Source: CAYQJL01 sp964573295 (lineage in GTDB: Bacteria > Eisenbacteria > RBG-16-71-46 > CAIMUX01 > WJJG01). From it: a DNA stretch of 64,000 nucleotides. Each line of letters opens with the position of its first letter. The stretch's first letter is position 1. The translations under genes were made by a program, and so were the position numbers. Of this stretch, positions 42,748 to 51,608 are shown one piece after another. Location of the stretch: contig CAZNJE010000014.1 of assembly GCA_964573295.1 (NCBI GenBank), positions 1 to 64,000 of the forward strand, in the 5' to 3' direction. The notes below the pieces were generated by a model. That model did not search any database, had not been told where the DNA came from, and saw only the letters and a program-made list of their open reading frames with translations.

Positions 42748-45700
42748 CTACCGTGAGACGACCATCTTGCGCGTCAGCACGCGGTCGTCCGTCTCCAGAC
42801 GGTAGAAGTAAAGACCGCCGGCAACCGGCGAACCGTCCTGGGCCGCGCGGTCCCAGTAGACGACATGCTCACCGGCTGCTTGGACCCCCTCGGCCAAGAT
42901 CCGCACCACACGGCCGGTGGCGTCGTAGATCGCCAGACGGACGCGGCCGTCCGCCGGGAGACCGTAGGAGATCGCTGCCTGGCCCGCGACCGGGTTCGGG
43001 CGGCTGCCGTGCAGGTGGACCGTGGTCGGAACCGCGGCGGCACCGTCTGACGCGAACTCTCCATCCATCGTCTCGGGTAGCAACTCCTGGTTCTGGGTAT
43101 CCCGCGCCTGAACCTCCGCGAGGCGAAGAGCCACCGGCCCGTCGCCGATCCGGCGGAGACGCAGCACGGCCAGGCAGCCGGAGCCGCCGAAGGTCTCTTC
43201 CGCGCCCATCGCGGCCACACTCACATCGGTGAGCGCCGCGCCGAAGGAACCGGTCACCTCGCTCCCGCTCTCGCGGGCGAGCGCCTTGAAGAAGCTTGCC
43301 TCGAGCTGGCCGGTGAGCGCTCCCGGTGACGCGCCGCAGAACGCGACGACCTGCGGATCGTGCGCGACCACGAAGCGGCAACCTTGGACCGCCGCCGACT
43401 CATCGGTGAGGTGTACCGTCACGGTGAACTCCTCGCCCACCGCCACCTGGTCCGGCATCTCCAGACTCAGCGAAACGTCCGCAATCGAACCAGCCGGCCC
43501 GGAGGATCCGTATTCACCCAACGCGACGATCTCCCCGGGTGCCTCGCCCGGCATCATGTCACCAGTCACGACTCCGAAGTTCATGGCAAAGATCATGAGG
43601 TCGTCGAAGTCCACGGCATCATCCGGAAGCGGGATGCCGAGGCGGGTGCCGTCGTCGGTGGGACCCACGTCGCAGGCCGGATCGAAACCGCTCTCCCCCT
43701 CGGTGAGGTAATAGGTCGCGCCCAGGGAGGAGATGTCGGCGGTCCAGACTTCCCCGTCGCCCGAGACATCTCCCAGCCAGTAGTTCGTGCTGCGGTCTTG
43801 ATTCTCGCCGGCGCCAGGGGCGTCACTGTAGTTGCGAGCGATGTCGTAGACGAAGCCCGCGTAGTAGTAGATGTCGCGGTCGGCGGGATCGAACTCGTGA
43901 AGAGCGCTCGTCCCGCCGCCCTCATACGCGGTGCCCACACCGGCCGACGGCGCATCCGGGTAGACGGGCTCGGAATCGTCGTACTGCGGGTAGTCGTTCC
44001 AGCGGCTGTAGCGCAGCAGCACGCCGTCGTAGTGGGTGTCCCCTGCGGACGCGTCATCCCAGCTCAGTTCCACCTTCATGTAACCCGGCATCGCCACGAG
44101 CCCGGTCAAAGGAGCCGGCTTCGTGTTGTCCGCGATGATCGTGTCATCGCCGCCGGTGGTGTTGCCCGAGCCGTCGGTCGCCGACACCGTGACCGTCACC
44201 GTGCCGTCGGCCGGGGTCGTGGTAACGCCCGGCGCCCCGATCGTCCAGGTCGCCAGACCCGTGACGGCGTCGTAGGTGTCCGGATGCACGGCCGCCCCGC
44301 CACCCAAACCGGTGAGATCGGCTTCGATGTCGGCCGTCGTCAGAGCCTGCGGATCGCCATCGCTCACCGTGGCCGTCACCTGCGCTTGGTCGCCATTCTT
44401 GATGTAGTCATTGGTGTGAGCCAGCGTCGTGTTCTCGATGGCGACATCGGCGATGGCCGGCCCTTCGAGGTCCACGATCACGAGGCCGTCGTCATCATAG
44501 ACACCCGTCAGGTCCACGTTCAGGCCATCGCGCATCTCGCTGATGGTCACCGTCACCGGACTGGTCGCGTAGTCGGTGACCCCGGCCGCCGCGGTGAAGG
44601 TGGCGACAAAGAGGTCGTCGGGACCGTAGGTACCCTCGTGCGCGCCACCGAGGGCCGCGTCGATCGTGACGTGGTTGCCGGCCTGCTCGACGACCTGGAA
44701 GAGCGCCGCCCCCGCGAACGGCCCGGTGGCCGGACGCTGGAAGCTGCCGGAGGAGGCGGTGATCACCGCCTCGTCCCACTCGACGTCGATCGAGTAGCCG
44801 TAGACCGGTCCGGAGGCCCCGCCCAGATAGCGGACCGTCACCTCATCAGCCGCACCGGTGTCGTCCAAGCTGATCGTCTGCGGGTCGGGCACACACACCA
44901 CGTTGCCGCCCAGCCAGGGATCGTAGAGCACCGTGCCGGCAAAGGCCTCAGCGATCGCATCCCCGGTGCCGCTGCCGATACCGCTCGGTCCGCTGGGGTC
45001 ACCCCACCAGTTGCCGCGAGCATCGACCAGCGCCGTGGTGGCGTTGACCAGTCCGCCATACGCCGAACCGTCACCACCGGTGTAGAGGCCGACATTGTCT
45101 TGAATCACCGCGTCGACGATCCGGACATTGGTCGGGGTCGTGTTGTTCTTGCCCGGCTCGCCGAAGCGGATGCCCCGTTCGTTGCCGGTGTAGAGGCCGC
45201 CCTGGATCAGGACGTTGTCGACATAGGCCGGATCGGCGGCATAGCCGGAGTCATCCCCGGTGCCGCGGCCCTTGACCGTCAGGCCCACACCCTCCTGGCC
45301 ATACAGACCATTCTCCGTCACCGTGCAGTTGATGAAGCTGTAGTTCTCGTACGCCAGCTCACCCTTGAGGTTGATATCGACCCCGCCATTCCAGGTCCAG
45401 TTCCAGTCCCCCGGATCGCTCCCGTTGTTGTGGACAACGCAATCGGTGAAGACGGCATTGGCCAGCTTCTCCACATAGATGCCCTTGTGCTTGTTGTGAC
45501 TGAAACTCGTGCCAATCACCGTGACATCGGTGACGTTGCTGCTACCCGGTCCCGAGCCGTGGTCCTTCGCGAAGTACCAGCCGTGCACGAGATGATCGAA
45601 TGCACAGTCGACGATCTCGAGATGATGGACGCTCGTGGCCGTGGAGACCTTCATTCCAACATTGGTTTCGCTGTCATCGACGGGGTCATTGCCGTCCACC

Positions 45701-48700
45701 ACGACCCGCTCGAGCTTCACGTACTCGACGTTGCCGAGGTTGAAGCCGTAGCACTGCTGCGGCTCAATCCTCAGATCCTGGAAGAGCACGGGATCAACGG
45801 CCGAGACACCCGAAGCCGACACCGTGATCACGTGGTCATCGTTCGTGATGATCGTATCCTCGGCTGGATTGTCCCCGCTGCCGGCGCCGGTCAACTTCAC
45901 CGGTACGGTTACGTTCACGCTCTCGGTGTAGGTCCCCGCGGCGATGTCGATTTCGTAGCCGTCCTCGGATCCGTCGACGGCGGCCTGAATCTCGCAGCCC
46001 GGGGTCACATGCAGAAGGCCGTCGACCGTCAGGTTCTCGATGTACATGTCCTCGCCGGTGAAGTGGCCCACCGGTCCGCCGTAGGCCGGCACCTGGGCGG
46101 CCTCGGCCAGCGTCTCGAAGAGCCAGATGCGCACCTGGTCGGGAGCGTCGTCCTGCGCACCGTGGAGCGCATAGCCGAAGTCCGCCGGCAGCACCGTGAC
46201 ATCGGCTCCATCACCCGGATCGGTGCTGTAGGTGATGACGGCATCGCCGGACGGAGGCGCGCCCGGATTGTTGTAATCGCCCATCTCGAGCTGGAAGAGG
46301 TCGGTGAAGTCGTTCGTGCCCTGGAACACGATGCCGCTGGTGCCGAGGGGCGAGTAACGGCCCCAGGTGGCCACACTGACGCCCTGCCAGGCGTTCCCGA
46401 CGACCGTGAGATCGGTCACCGTGATGTCGTTGCAGTCGGTCAGCGACAGGCCGTGCCCATCGTTGTCGAGGCTTGAAACCCGCGTGACGGTTCCGGTGTT
46501 GACCCCCAACAGATCCACACCCGTCCGGTAGAACTCCTTCGCCGTCACATCCTCGAGGACGAAGTTCGCTACGTTCGAAGGCTTGAACCCATACCGCAGG
46601 GTACTGAGCGTGGTGTCGCCCACCAGCGTGAGCTTCGAGATCGACACATCGTCCGCGCTCACCGAGAATCCATAGGTCCCGCTCGCGGCGGCGCCGGCAT
46701 CGACAATCACCCCGGCCTGGCTTTCGCCGGTGATCGTGAGGCTCTTCGGCACGACCGGCCGCTCGGGATAGGTCCCGTCGGCAACATAGATCTCGTCTCC
46801 CGCCACCGCGGCGTCGATCGCCTCCTGAATGGTGCCGTTGCTGTCGACTCCCCAGGTCATGGGCGAGGAGCCCGGCAGCGCACCCAGCCAGGGGCTGTAG
46901 TCGAGGCCCGCGCTGACCGGATCGCCCATGCCCGCACCCTCGCCCGCGGGGCCGGACATGTCGCCCCAGTAGTTGTTCTCGGCGTCGAAGACCGTGGTGA
47001 AGTTGCTATACGCACCGTACGAGAGGTTGTCGTGAATATGGTTCTGGTGAGCCTGGCCGGTGAGGGTCATGCCGCCGAAGTCGTAGCAGACCAGGCCGTA
47101 ATCCCAGTGGCTGATCTCGCACCCGGTGACGGTGAAGTCGATGGTCCCTTCGCCGTAGGCCGAAACCCCCCAGGTATCGATGCCGTCGAAGCCGGTGAAC
47201 GTGCTGTTCGTCACCGAGACGGCGATCGCGGCGCGCTTCTCGCCGCTGTACTCCTCGGCCAGGGGTGCAGCCTTCCCGCGCGCGCTTCCTCCATCGGCCG
47301 GCCCGGTGGCGTAGGCATAGAACGCATCGTAGGTCGGGTTCGTGATCGACAGGCCGTCGAAGCTACCGTCCGTATCCTGGCAGTAGACGCTCACCTGACA
47401 CTGGTCGATCGTCACGTCCTGGACCGTGACCGGGGCGCCCGCGTAGAGGAGCAACCCGCTGGCAACCCACTGGTCCCCGTCCCAGTGGACATCTTCGATC
47501 ACGCAGTCGTTGACGGTGCCGCCAGCACCGTACCCGATCTGAATACCGTTCTGTGCGGTGACGTTGGTGGTGCCCTCACCGATCGTCGTCACATTGTCCA
47601 AATCGACGGTGAGGCCGTCCCCACTGAGTGCCAATGCCGTCTTCTGGTACTCGTCGACGAGAACATCATTGAGCGCGAGGGTGTAGGACCCGCCCGTGTT
47701 GTTGTAGGCATAGATACCCACACCATGCTGGGCACCGCTAAAGACGCTGTTCATGATGTTGAGCACGCTGACATCGGTCACCGTGCCGCCGGCATTCCAG
47801 AAGGCGACACCCGAAAACTTGTGATTGTTGTCTCCCTGGTGATCGCCATCAACCGTCAAGCTCTGAACCGTCAGCTGATCGACTCCGTCGGCCCATACCA
47901 CCGGGTAATTATCGCTCGACCCAGTGTTGAACGACCCGGGCAACTCGGCCGGCGACCGAATGATCGTGGTGCCACGGTCCGCTCCGGCGAGCGCCAGGTC
48001 TTCGGTCGTCACATGGACTTGCTCGACGTAGGTGCCGGCACCGATGTGGATCTCATCCCCGGCCGCCGCTGCGTCCACGGCCTCCTGGATGTAGGTGTAG
48101 TGGTCCTCATCGAGCGGCCAACCCACCTCGACGTACCAGATGTTGCCGTCGATCTCGCTGCTCGGATCGCTGGGGTTGCGCTCGGAGGAGTAGAAGAGAT
48201 AGGTCGTGCCGCCCGCGTCGGTGTAGCCGATCGGCCACATATCGACCCAGACGTTGCTGCCGTAGCGGCCGTCCACGACGGCACGCTCGGGGCCGTCGAA
48301 GAAGGAGCCGTCGAGCGAGCCCGCCGTCCAGCCGACGATCCACTGCCGGCCGCCGGTGTAGGGAGCGCAGTAGAAAGCGTATTCGGTGCCCACCTTGAAG
48401 AGAGTGGGGTCGTAGTATCCACTGATCGACTTCTCGTCGACGAGATCCCATTCGGTAGCGGCGTCGTCGTAGATGTAGATGTAGTAGGTTCCGGAGGATC
48501 CCAACGCCAAGTAGAGATCATCGTCTTCAGCAAAGAAGTGGCAGAGCCCGCCGGTCATCGTTCCCACTGTCAGGGGGGCGCTGAAGGAAGCGGGGTTCTC
48601 GGGCGTCGCCGAGCGCATCGTGGTGAAGTTGCCCGACCCTTCGACGATCCACAGCTCGCCGTCAAAGACGATTTCGTCGTGGTGGCCTTGCCCTGCGCTC

Positions 48701-49173
48701 ATGTCCTCCACGATCGGCCCGATCGTTGTCCAGGTCGCGCCCCCATCGGTGGTGTAGTAGCCGTAGAGGTCCACGTGACTGACACCGTCATCGATCGTGG
48801 CGAAGGTCCACACCTTCGAGTCGAGCACGGCCGCGCCGGTCTCTCCCAGGTAGGAGTTCCCCACCGGGCTGCCGCCCGGGTTGACAGCCGTCGCCGTTGC
48901 GCCAGCCAGATCCGGAATCGAGGCGGCCTTCTGGTAGTAGAGCACATAGTCGTGAATATCGGGATCGCCCGTGGAATAGCTACCGCTCATCGAGGCCGAA
49001 CGGCCGTAGAACAGCCAGTAGGCCGACCCGTCGTAGGTGATGGATTGACCACGTTCGTAGTACTCGTTGGTCGTCACCTGCTGGGGCGCCGAGACATTCA
49101 GATTGGCCGCGTAGGCGGCCCCGTTCGCCAGCACGAAGACAATGCCCAGGCAAAGTAACTTGAAACTACGCAT
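42748..49173 (-). CDS. Giant secreted beta-propeller/beta-helix protein with cohesin, dockerin-like and FlgD-like domains
   Basis: A 2141-aa secreted protein starting at ATG 49173 behind GGAGG, with a clear signal peptide (residues 1-22, ANGAAYA-A). Residues 25-370 look like a sialidase or GH43-type beta-propeller. Three DUF1565-type right-handed beta-helices follow. Each starts with a variant of IQEAVDAAAAGDEIHIGAGTY and two end with a WWGD/YWGD-xSGP motif. A cohesin-like domain, Ig-like segments and a dockerin-like motif (DVSGDGEVWTADISSL) come next. A second cohesin-like domain and a FlgD-like sorting domain (VRLAIYDATGRVVRIL) end it. It is likely an adhesin or polysaccharide-binding surface protein; no catalytic residues are assigned. 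Domain boundaries are approximate. Confidence 0.82.
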   Translation of the reverse strand: MRSFKLLCLGIVFVLANGAAYAANLNVSAPQQVTTNEYYERGQSITYDGSAYWLFYGRSASMSGSYSTGDPDIHDYVLYYQKAASIPDLAGATATAVNPGGSPVGNSYLGETGAAVLDSKVWTFATIDDGVSHVDLYGYYTTDGGATWTTIGPIVEDMSAGQGHHDEIVFDGELWIVEGSGNFTTMRSATPENPASFSAPLTVGTMTGGLCHFFAEDDDLYLALGSSGTYYIYIYDDAATEWDLVDEKSISGYYDPTLFKVGTEYAFYCAPYTGGRQWIVGWTAGSLDGSFFDGPERAVVDGRYGSNVWVDMWPIGYTDAGGTTYLFYSSERNPSDPSSEIDGNIWYVEVGWPLDEDHYTYIQEAVDAAAAGDEIHIGAGTYVEQVHVTTEDLALAGADRGTTIIRSPAELPGSFNTGSSDNYPVVWADGVDQLTVQSLTVDGDHQGDNNHKFSGVAFWNAGGTVTDVSVLNIMNSVFSGAQHGVGIYAYNNTGGSYTLALNDVLVDEYQKTALALSGDGLTVDLDNVTTIGEGTTNVTAQNGIQIGYGAGGTVNDCVIEDVHWDGDQWVASGLLLYAGAPVTVQDVTIDQCQVSVYCQDTDGSFDGLSITNPTYDAFYAYATGPADGGSARGKAAPLAEEYSGEKRAAIAVSVTNSTFTGFDGIDTWGVSAYGEGTIDFTVTGCEISHWDYGLVCYDFGGMTLTGQAHQNHIHDNLSYGAYSNFTTVFDAENNYWGDMSGPAGEGAGMGDPVSAGLDYSPWLGALPGSSPMTWGVDSNGTIQEAIDAAVAGDEIYVADGTYPERPVVPKSLTITGESQAGVIVDAGAAASGTYGFSVSADDVSISKLTLVGDTTLSTLRYGFKPSNVANFVLEDVTAKEFYRTGVDLLGVNTGTVTRVSSLDNDGHGLSLTDCNDITVTDLTVVGNAWQGVSVATWGRYSPLGTSGIVFQGTNDFTDLFQLEMGDYNNPGAPPSGDAVITYSTDPGDGADVTVLPADFGYALHGAQDDAPDQVRIWLFETLAEAAQVPAYGGPVGHFTGEDMYIENLTVDGLLHVTPGCEIQAAVDGSEDGYEIDIAAGTYTESVNVTVPVKLTGAGSGDNPAEDTIITNDDHVITVSASGVSAVDPVLFQDLRIEPQQCYGFNLGNVEYVKLERVVVDGNDPVDDSETNVGMKVSTATSVHHLEIVDCAFDHLVHGWYFAKDHGSGPGSSNVTDVTVIGTSFSHNKHKGIYVEKLANAVFTDCVVHNNGSDPGDWNWTWNGGVDINLKGELAYENYSFINCTVTENGLYGQEGVGLTVKGRGTGDDSGYAADPAYVDNVLIQGGLYTGNERGIRFGEPGKNNTTPTNVRIVDAVIQDNVGLYTGGDGSAYGGLVNATTALVDARGNWWGDPSGPSGIGSGTGDAIAEAFAGTVLYDPWLGGNVVCVPDPQTISLDDTGAADEVTVRYLGGASGPVYGYSIDVEWDEAVITASSGSFQRPATGPFAGAALFQVVEQAGNHVTIDAALGGAHEGTYGPDDLFVATFTAAAGVTDYATSPVTVTISEMRDGLNVDLTGVYDDDGLVIVDLEGPAIADVAIENTTLAHTNDYIKNGDQAQVTATVSDGDPQALTTADIEADLTGLGGGAAVHPDTYDAVTGLATWTIGAPGVTTTPADGTVTVTVSATDGSGNTTGGDDTIIADNTKPAPLTGLVAMPGYMKVELSWDDASAGDTHYDGVLLRYSRWNDYPQYDDSEPVYPDAPSAGVGTAYEGGGTSALHEFDPADRDIYYYAGFVYDIARNYSDAPGAGENQDRSTNYWLGDVSGDGEVWTADISSLGATYYLTEGESGFDPACDVGPTDDGTRLGIPLPDDAVDFDDLMIFAMNFGVVTGDMMPGEAPGEIVALGEYGSSGPAGSIADVSLSLEMPDQVAVGEEFTVTVHLTDESAAVQGCRFVVAHDPQVVAFCGASPGALTGQLEASFFKALARESGSEVTGSFGAALTDVSVAAMGAEETFGGSGCLAVLRLRRIGDGPVALRLAEVQARDTQNQELLPETMDGEFASDGAAAVPTTVHLHGSRPNPVAGQAAISYGLPADGRVRLAIYDATGRVVRILAEGVQAAGEHVVYWDRAAQDGSPVAGGLYFYRLETDDRVLTRKMVVSR

Positions 49174-49710
49174 GGATTCGCCTCCTTCGTGAATCTTGAA
49201 CATGGAAACTCATCCGGTGGCGCGTGAAACGGTCAACATCCGACACGCGCGCCAGCCGCCACCGGCGGGAATCACAATGGACATGGAACGGCGGGCTCGT
49301 CTGAAAGACGAGGTCGCGTTGACCAGGCCGAGCCCTGTACAGGCACAGGCCCGGACGCCATGAAACACCTCTTAGATCCATCGCGGGTACTCGAAACTCG
49401 CCTCGGCTGCCGGCCCACCCGGCGGCTGCACGTTCAGTACACAACCCGCGTGGCTCCTGGCCTCAGGAGAGGCCGAGTCACGCCATTCACCGTTTCCAGA
49501 CACACACTCTCGCAAACAGGAAACAGTCTACCACCGCCAGTGACCGCTTACAAGTCCCCCGCTCCGGTTGTCATCGCGAGCCGCAATTGCAGTTCCACAA
49601 CTACCGCTTGCCAGGAAAGCCGGCGGAATCTAGCTTGATGTAAGCCTTTCGGCCCATCCGCCGAGTCGGGACGATTGGATTGATGGAGCGCACGCGGGAG
49701 GGAGCTCGAG
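49174..49710. other. Divergent intergenic region
   Basis: No gene is visible in this 537-bp stretch between two divergent exported-protein genes. A small hairpin GGCCTC-AGGA-GAGGCC occurs near 49456-49471. No clear promoter was found. Confidence 0.5.
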
Positions 49711-51531
49711 ATGTTTACATGCGTATCGGGGCTTGGGCGGATCGGGCTCATCGCGGCCGGGATCTTGGCGGCCGGGATCATCGCGGCCGGCATCATCACA
49801 CCCGGACTTGTCGCGCTCGCCGCCGCGGCCTCCGAGAACGAGACCTCGCCGGGCTCCATGGAAGCTCCCACCTACGATGACGTGCGAAGCCGGCTGAGCG
49901 AGCTCGCCGAGGCTTCCCATCACATCGTGGTCTCCTCGTGCGGATTCTCGGCCGAGGGCTACCCGATCCCGGTGGTATTCGTGTGGGACCGGGCCGGCGC
50001 GGGCGCGGGCTGGGAGGCCGATCCGACCAAGCCCACGATCATGATCACGGCCTCGATTCACGCCGGAGAGCCATGCGGCACCGATGCGCTCCTCATTCTC
50101 CTGCGCCGCATCGCCGAGGGAGCGGAACCCCAACTCGTCATGCACACCCGCCTGGTCCTCGTGCCGGTCTTCAACGTCGACGGCTACCGCAATCGATCGG
50201 TCTACCACCGCTTCACCCAGGATGGGCCGGCGGGTGGGTTCGGCACGCGCCGTAACGCCCTCAATCTGGATCTGAACCGGGATTTCACCAAGCTCGACAG
50301 CCCGGCGGTGCGGGCCGTCGTGCGCTTGTTCAGCCAGCTCCAGCCCGACGTCTACATCGACCTGCACACCGACGACGGCGTGGGGCACCAGTATGACATC
50401 CTCTACAGCGCACTGCCCAATCCCACCCTGCCCGGAGACCGGGACCGTTTGGTGCGCGAGGAGCTGATTCCTTTCGTCGACCAGACCATGAGCGAGGCGG
50501 GGTTTCTGAGTCATCCGATCGGATACTTCCCCGATCGGATGAATCCCGAAGTGGGCCTGTTCGCCTACGGCCTCAATCAACGAACCGGCTACGGCTACTT
50601 CGACACCCGCCACTGCATCTCGATCCTCTCCGAAGCCTATCCCTACCGGCCGTACGAGCGGCGGGTCGCCTCCAGCCTGGCGTTCGTCCAGTCGGTGGCG
50701 GAGTTTGCCGTGCGCAATCGGATCACGCTCACCCAGACGGTCACTCGCGCTCGCCAGAGGGCGATGCGCTGGGCCGCCGAACCCGGACGCCACCGCTTGG
50801 CGCTGGGCTGCCGCGCCGATACCAGCCGCTCGCGGATGATCGACTGGCGCGGCAAACGGTTTGAAACCCTCACGAGCGAGGTCACCGGCAACGAGTACGC
50901 GCTCTACACGGAGCAGGACACGACCTACCGGGTTCGCTTCTACGATGAGCTCGCGCCTCGGGTCACGCAAACGATGCCGCGGGGATACCTGATCCTGCCG
51001 GCCTACCGGCACATCGCCCAGAAACTACGCGAGCATGGGATCGGGGTGCGATCGATTCGTGCGGCCTACTCAGGCGAGACCGAGTGCTACGGGATCGAGA
51101 AGGCGACCTACCGGAACGCTCCCTACCAGGGCCATGTTCGTGTCCAGGTGGAGGGCAGCTGGCAGGGTTCGTCGGTGACCATCCCCGCCGGCAGCTACTG
51201 GGTCCCCCTGGACCAACCGGCCGGATGCGCGGCCATGCACTTGCTCGAGCCCGAGGCCCCGGATGCTCTCCTGACGTGGAATGCGTGTGACGCCATCACC
51301 GAGCGGGGCATCATCCTCGAGTTCTGGGCTCTCGAAGAAAACGCGCGCCGTCTGCTGGCCGATCCGGCCATCCGGGCCGAGTACGAGGCGGCCCTCGTTG
51401 ACTCGGGTTTCGCCGGGGATGACGAGAGGAAACTGGAGTTCTTCTTCCAGAAGACCCCCTACGTCGAACCATGGCAGAACCGGTATCCCGTCCTCCGGGT
51501 GCTGGGCCCGGCGCCGGAGACGATGCCCTGA
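49711..51531 (+). CDS. M14-family zinc carboxypeptidase, exported
   Basis: A 606-aa exported peptidase. The signal peptide (residues 1-41) has a hydrophobic core built of AAGII units. The catalytic domain has the HxxE zinc motif H117/E120 (SIHAGEPCG) and the third ligand H219 in YIDLHTDDG. NLDLNRDF near residues 185-192 supplies the substrate-binding Arg. The likely proton-donor Glu is in LSEAYPYRPYERR. The C-terminal 230 residues form a beta-rich domain (GSYWVPLDQPAGCAA) common in this subfamily. The start is ATG 49711 behind GGAGGGAGCTCGAG. It should cleave C-terminal residues from peptides in the periplasm or outside. Confidence 0.87.
   Translation: MFTCVSGLGRIGLIAAGILAAGIIAAGIITPGLVALAAAASENETSPGSMEAPTYDDVRSRLSELAEASHHIVVSSCGFSAEGYPIPVVFVWDRAGAGAGWEADPTKPTIMITASIHAGEPCGTDALLILLRRIAEGAEPQLVMHTRLVLVPVFNVDGYRNRSVYHRFTQDGPAGGFGTRRNALNLDLNRDFTKLDSPAVRAVVRLFSQLQPDVYIDLHTDDGVGHQYDILYSALPNPTLPGDRDRLVREELIPFVDQTMSEAGFLSHPIGYFPDRMNPEVGLFAYGLNQRTGYGYFDTRHCISILSEAYPYRPYERRVASSLAFVQSVAEFAVRNRITLTQTVTRARQRAMRWAAEPGRHRLALGCRADTSRSRMIDWRGKRFETLTSEVTGNEYALYTEQDTTYRVRFYDELAPRVTQTMPRGYLILPAYRHIAQKLREHGIGVRSIRAAYSGETECYGIEKATYRNAPYQGHVRVQVEGSWQGSSVTIPAGSYWVPLDQPAGCAAMHLLEPEAPDALLTWNACDAITERGIILEFWALEENARRLLADPAIRAEYEAALVDSGFAGDDERKLEFFFQKTPYVEPWQNRYPVLRVLGPAPETMP
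49753..49797 (+). repeat. 15-nt tandem repeat inside the M14 signal peptide
   Basis: Three direct copies of GCGGCCGGGATCATC-like units (49753-49767, 49768-49782, 49783-49797) encode AAGIL, AAGII, AAGII, the hydrophobic core of the signal peptide. Copy-number change would lengthen or shorten the core by five residues. Confidence 0.95.
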
Positions 51532-51608
51532 TCAGGCTGACGGCTCTACGGCCCAGTTCCCTGAGGGGCCGGTTCGTACTCCCACCGTCATGACACGGGT
51601 CCAGCGCC

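Noticed and set aside
43360..46476. A 1038-codon open frame on the plus strand inside the giant minus-strand gene, and similar long antisense frames elsewhere (for example 5612-7531 minus, 28854-30977 plus, 47032-49158 plus).
   Set aside because: The products are Arg/His/Asp/Gly-rich with no domains, they lie opposite clear genes in phase with high GC at third positions, and they have no ribosome sites. They are shadows of GC-rich coding DNA.
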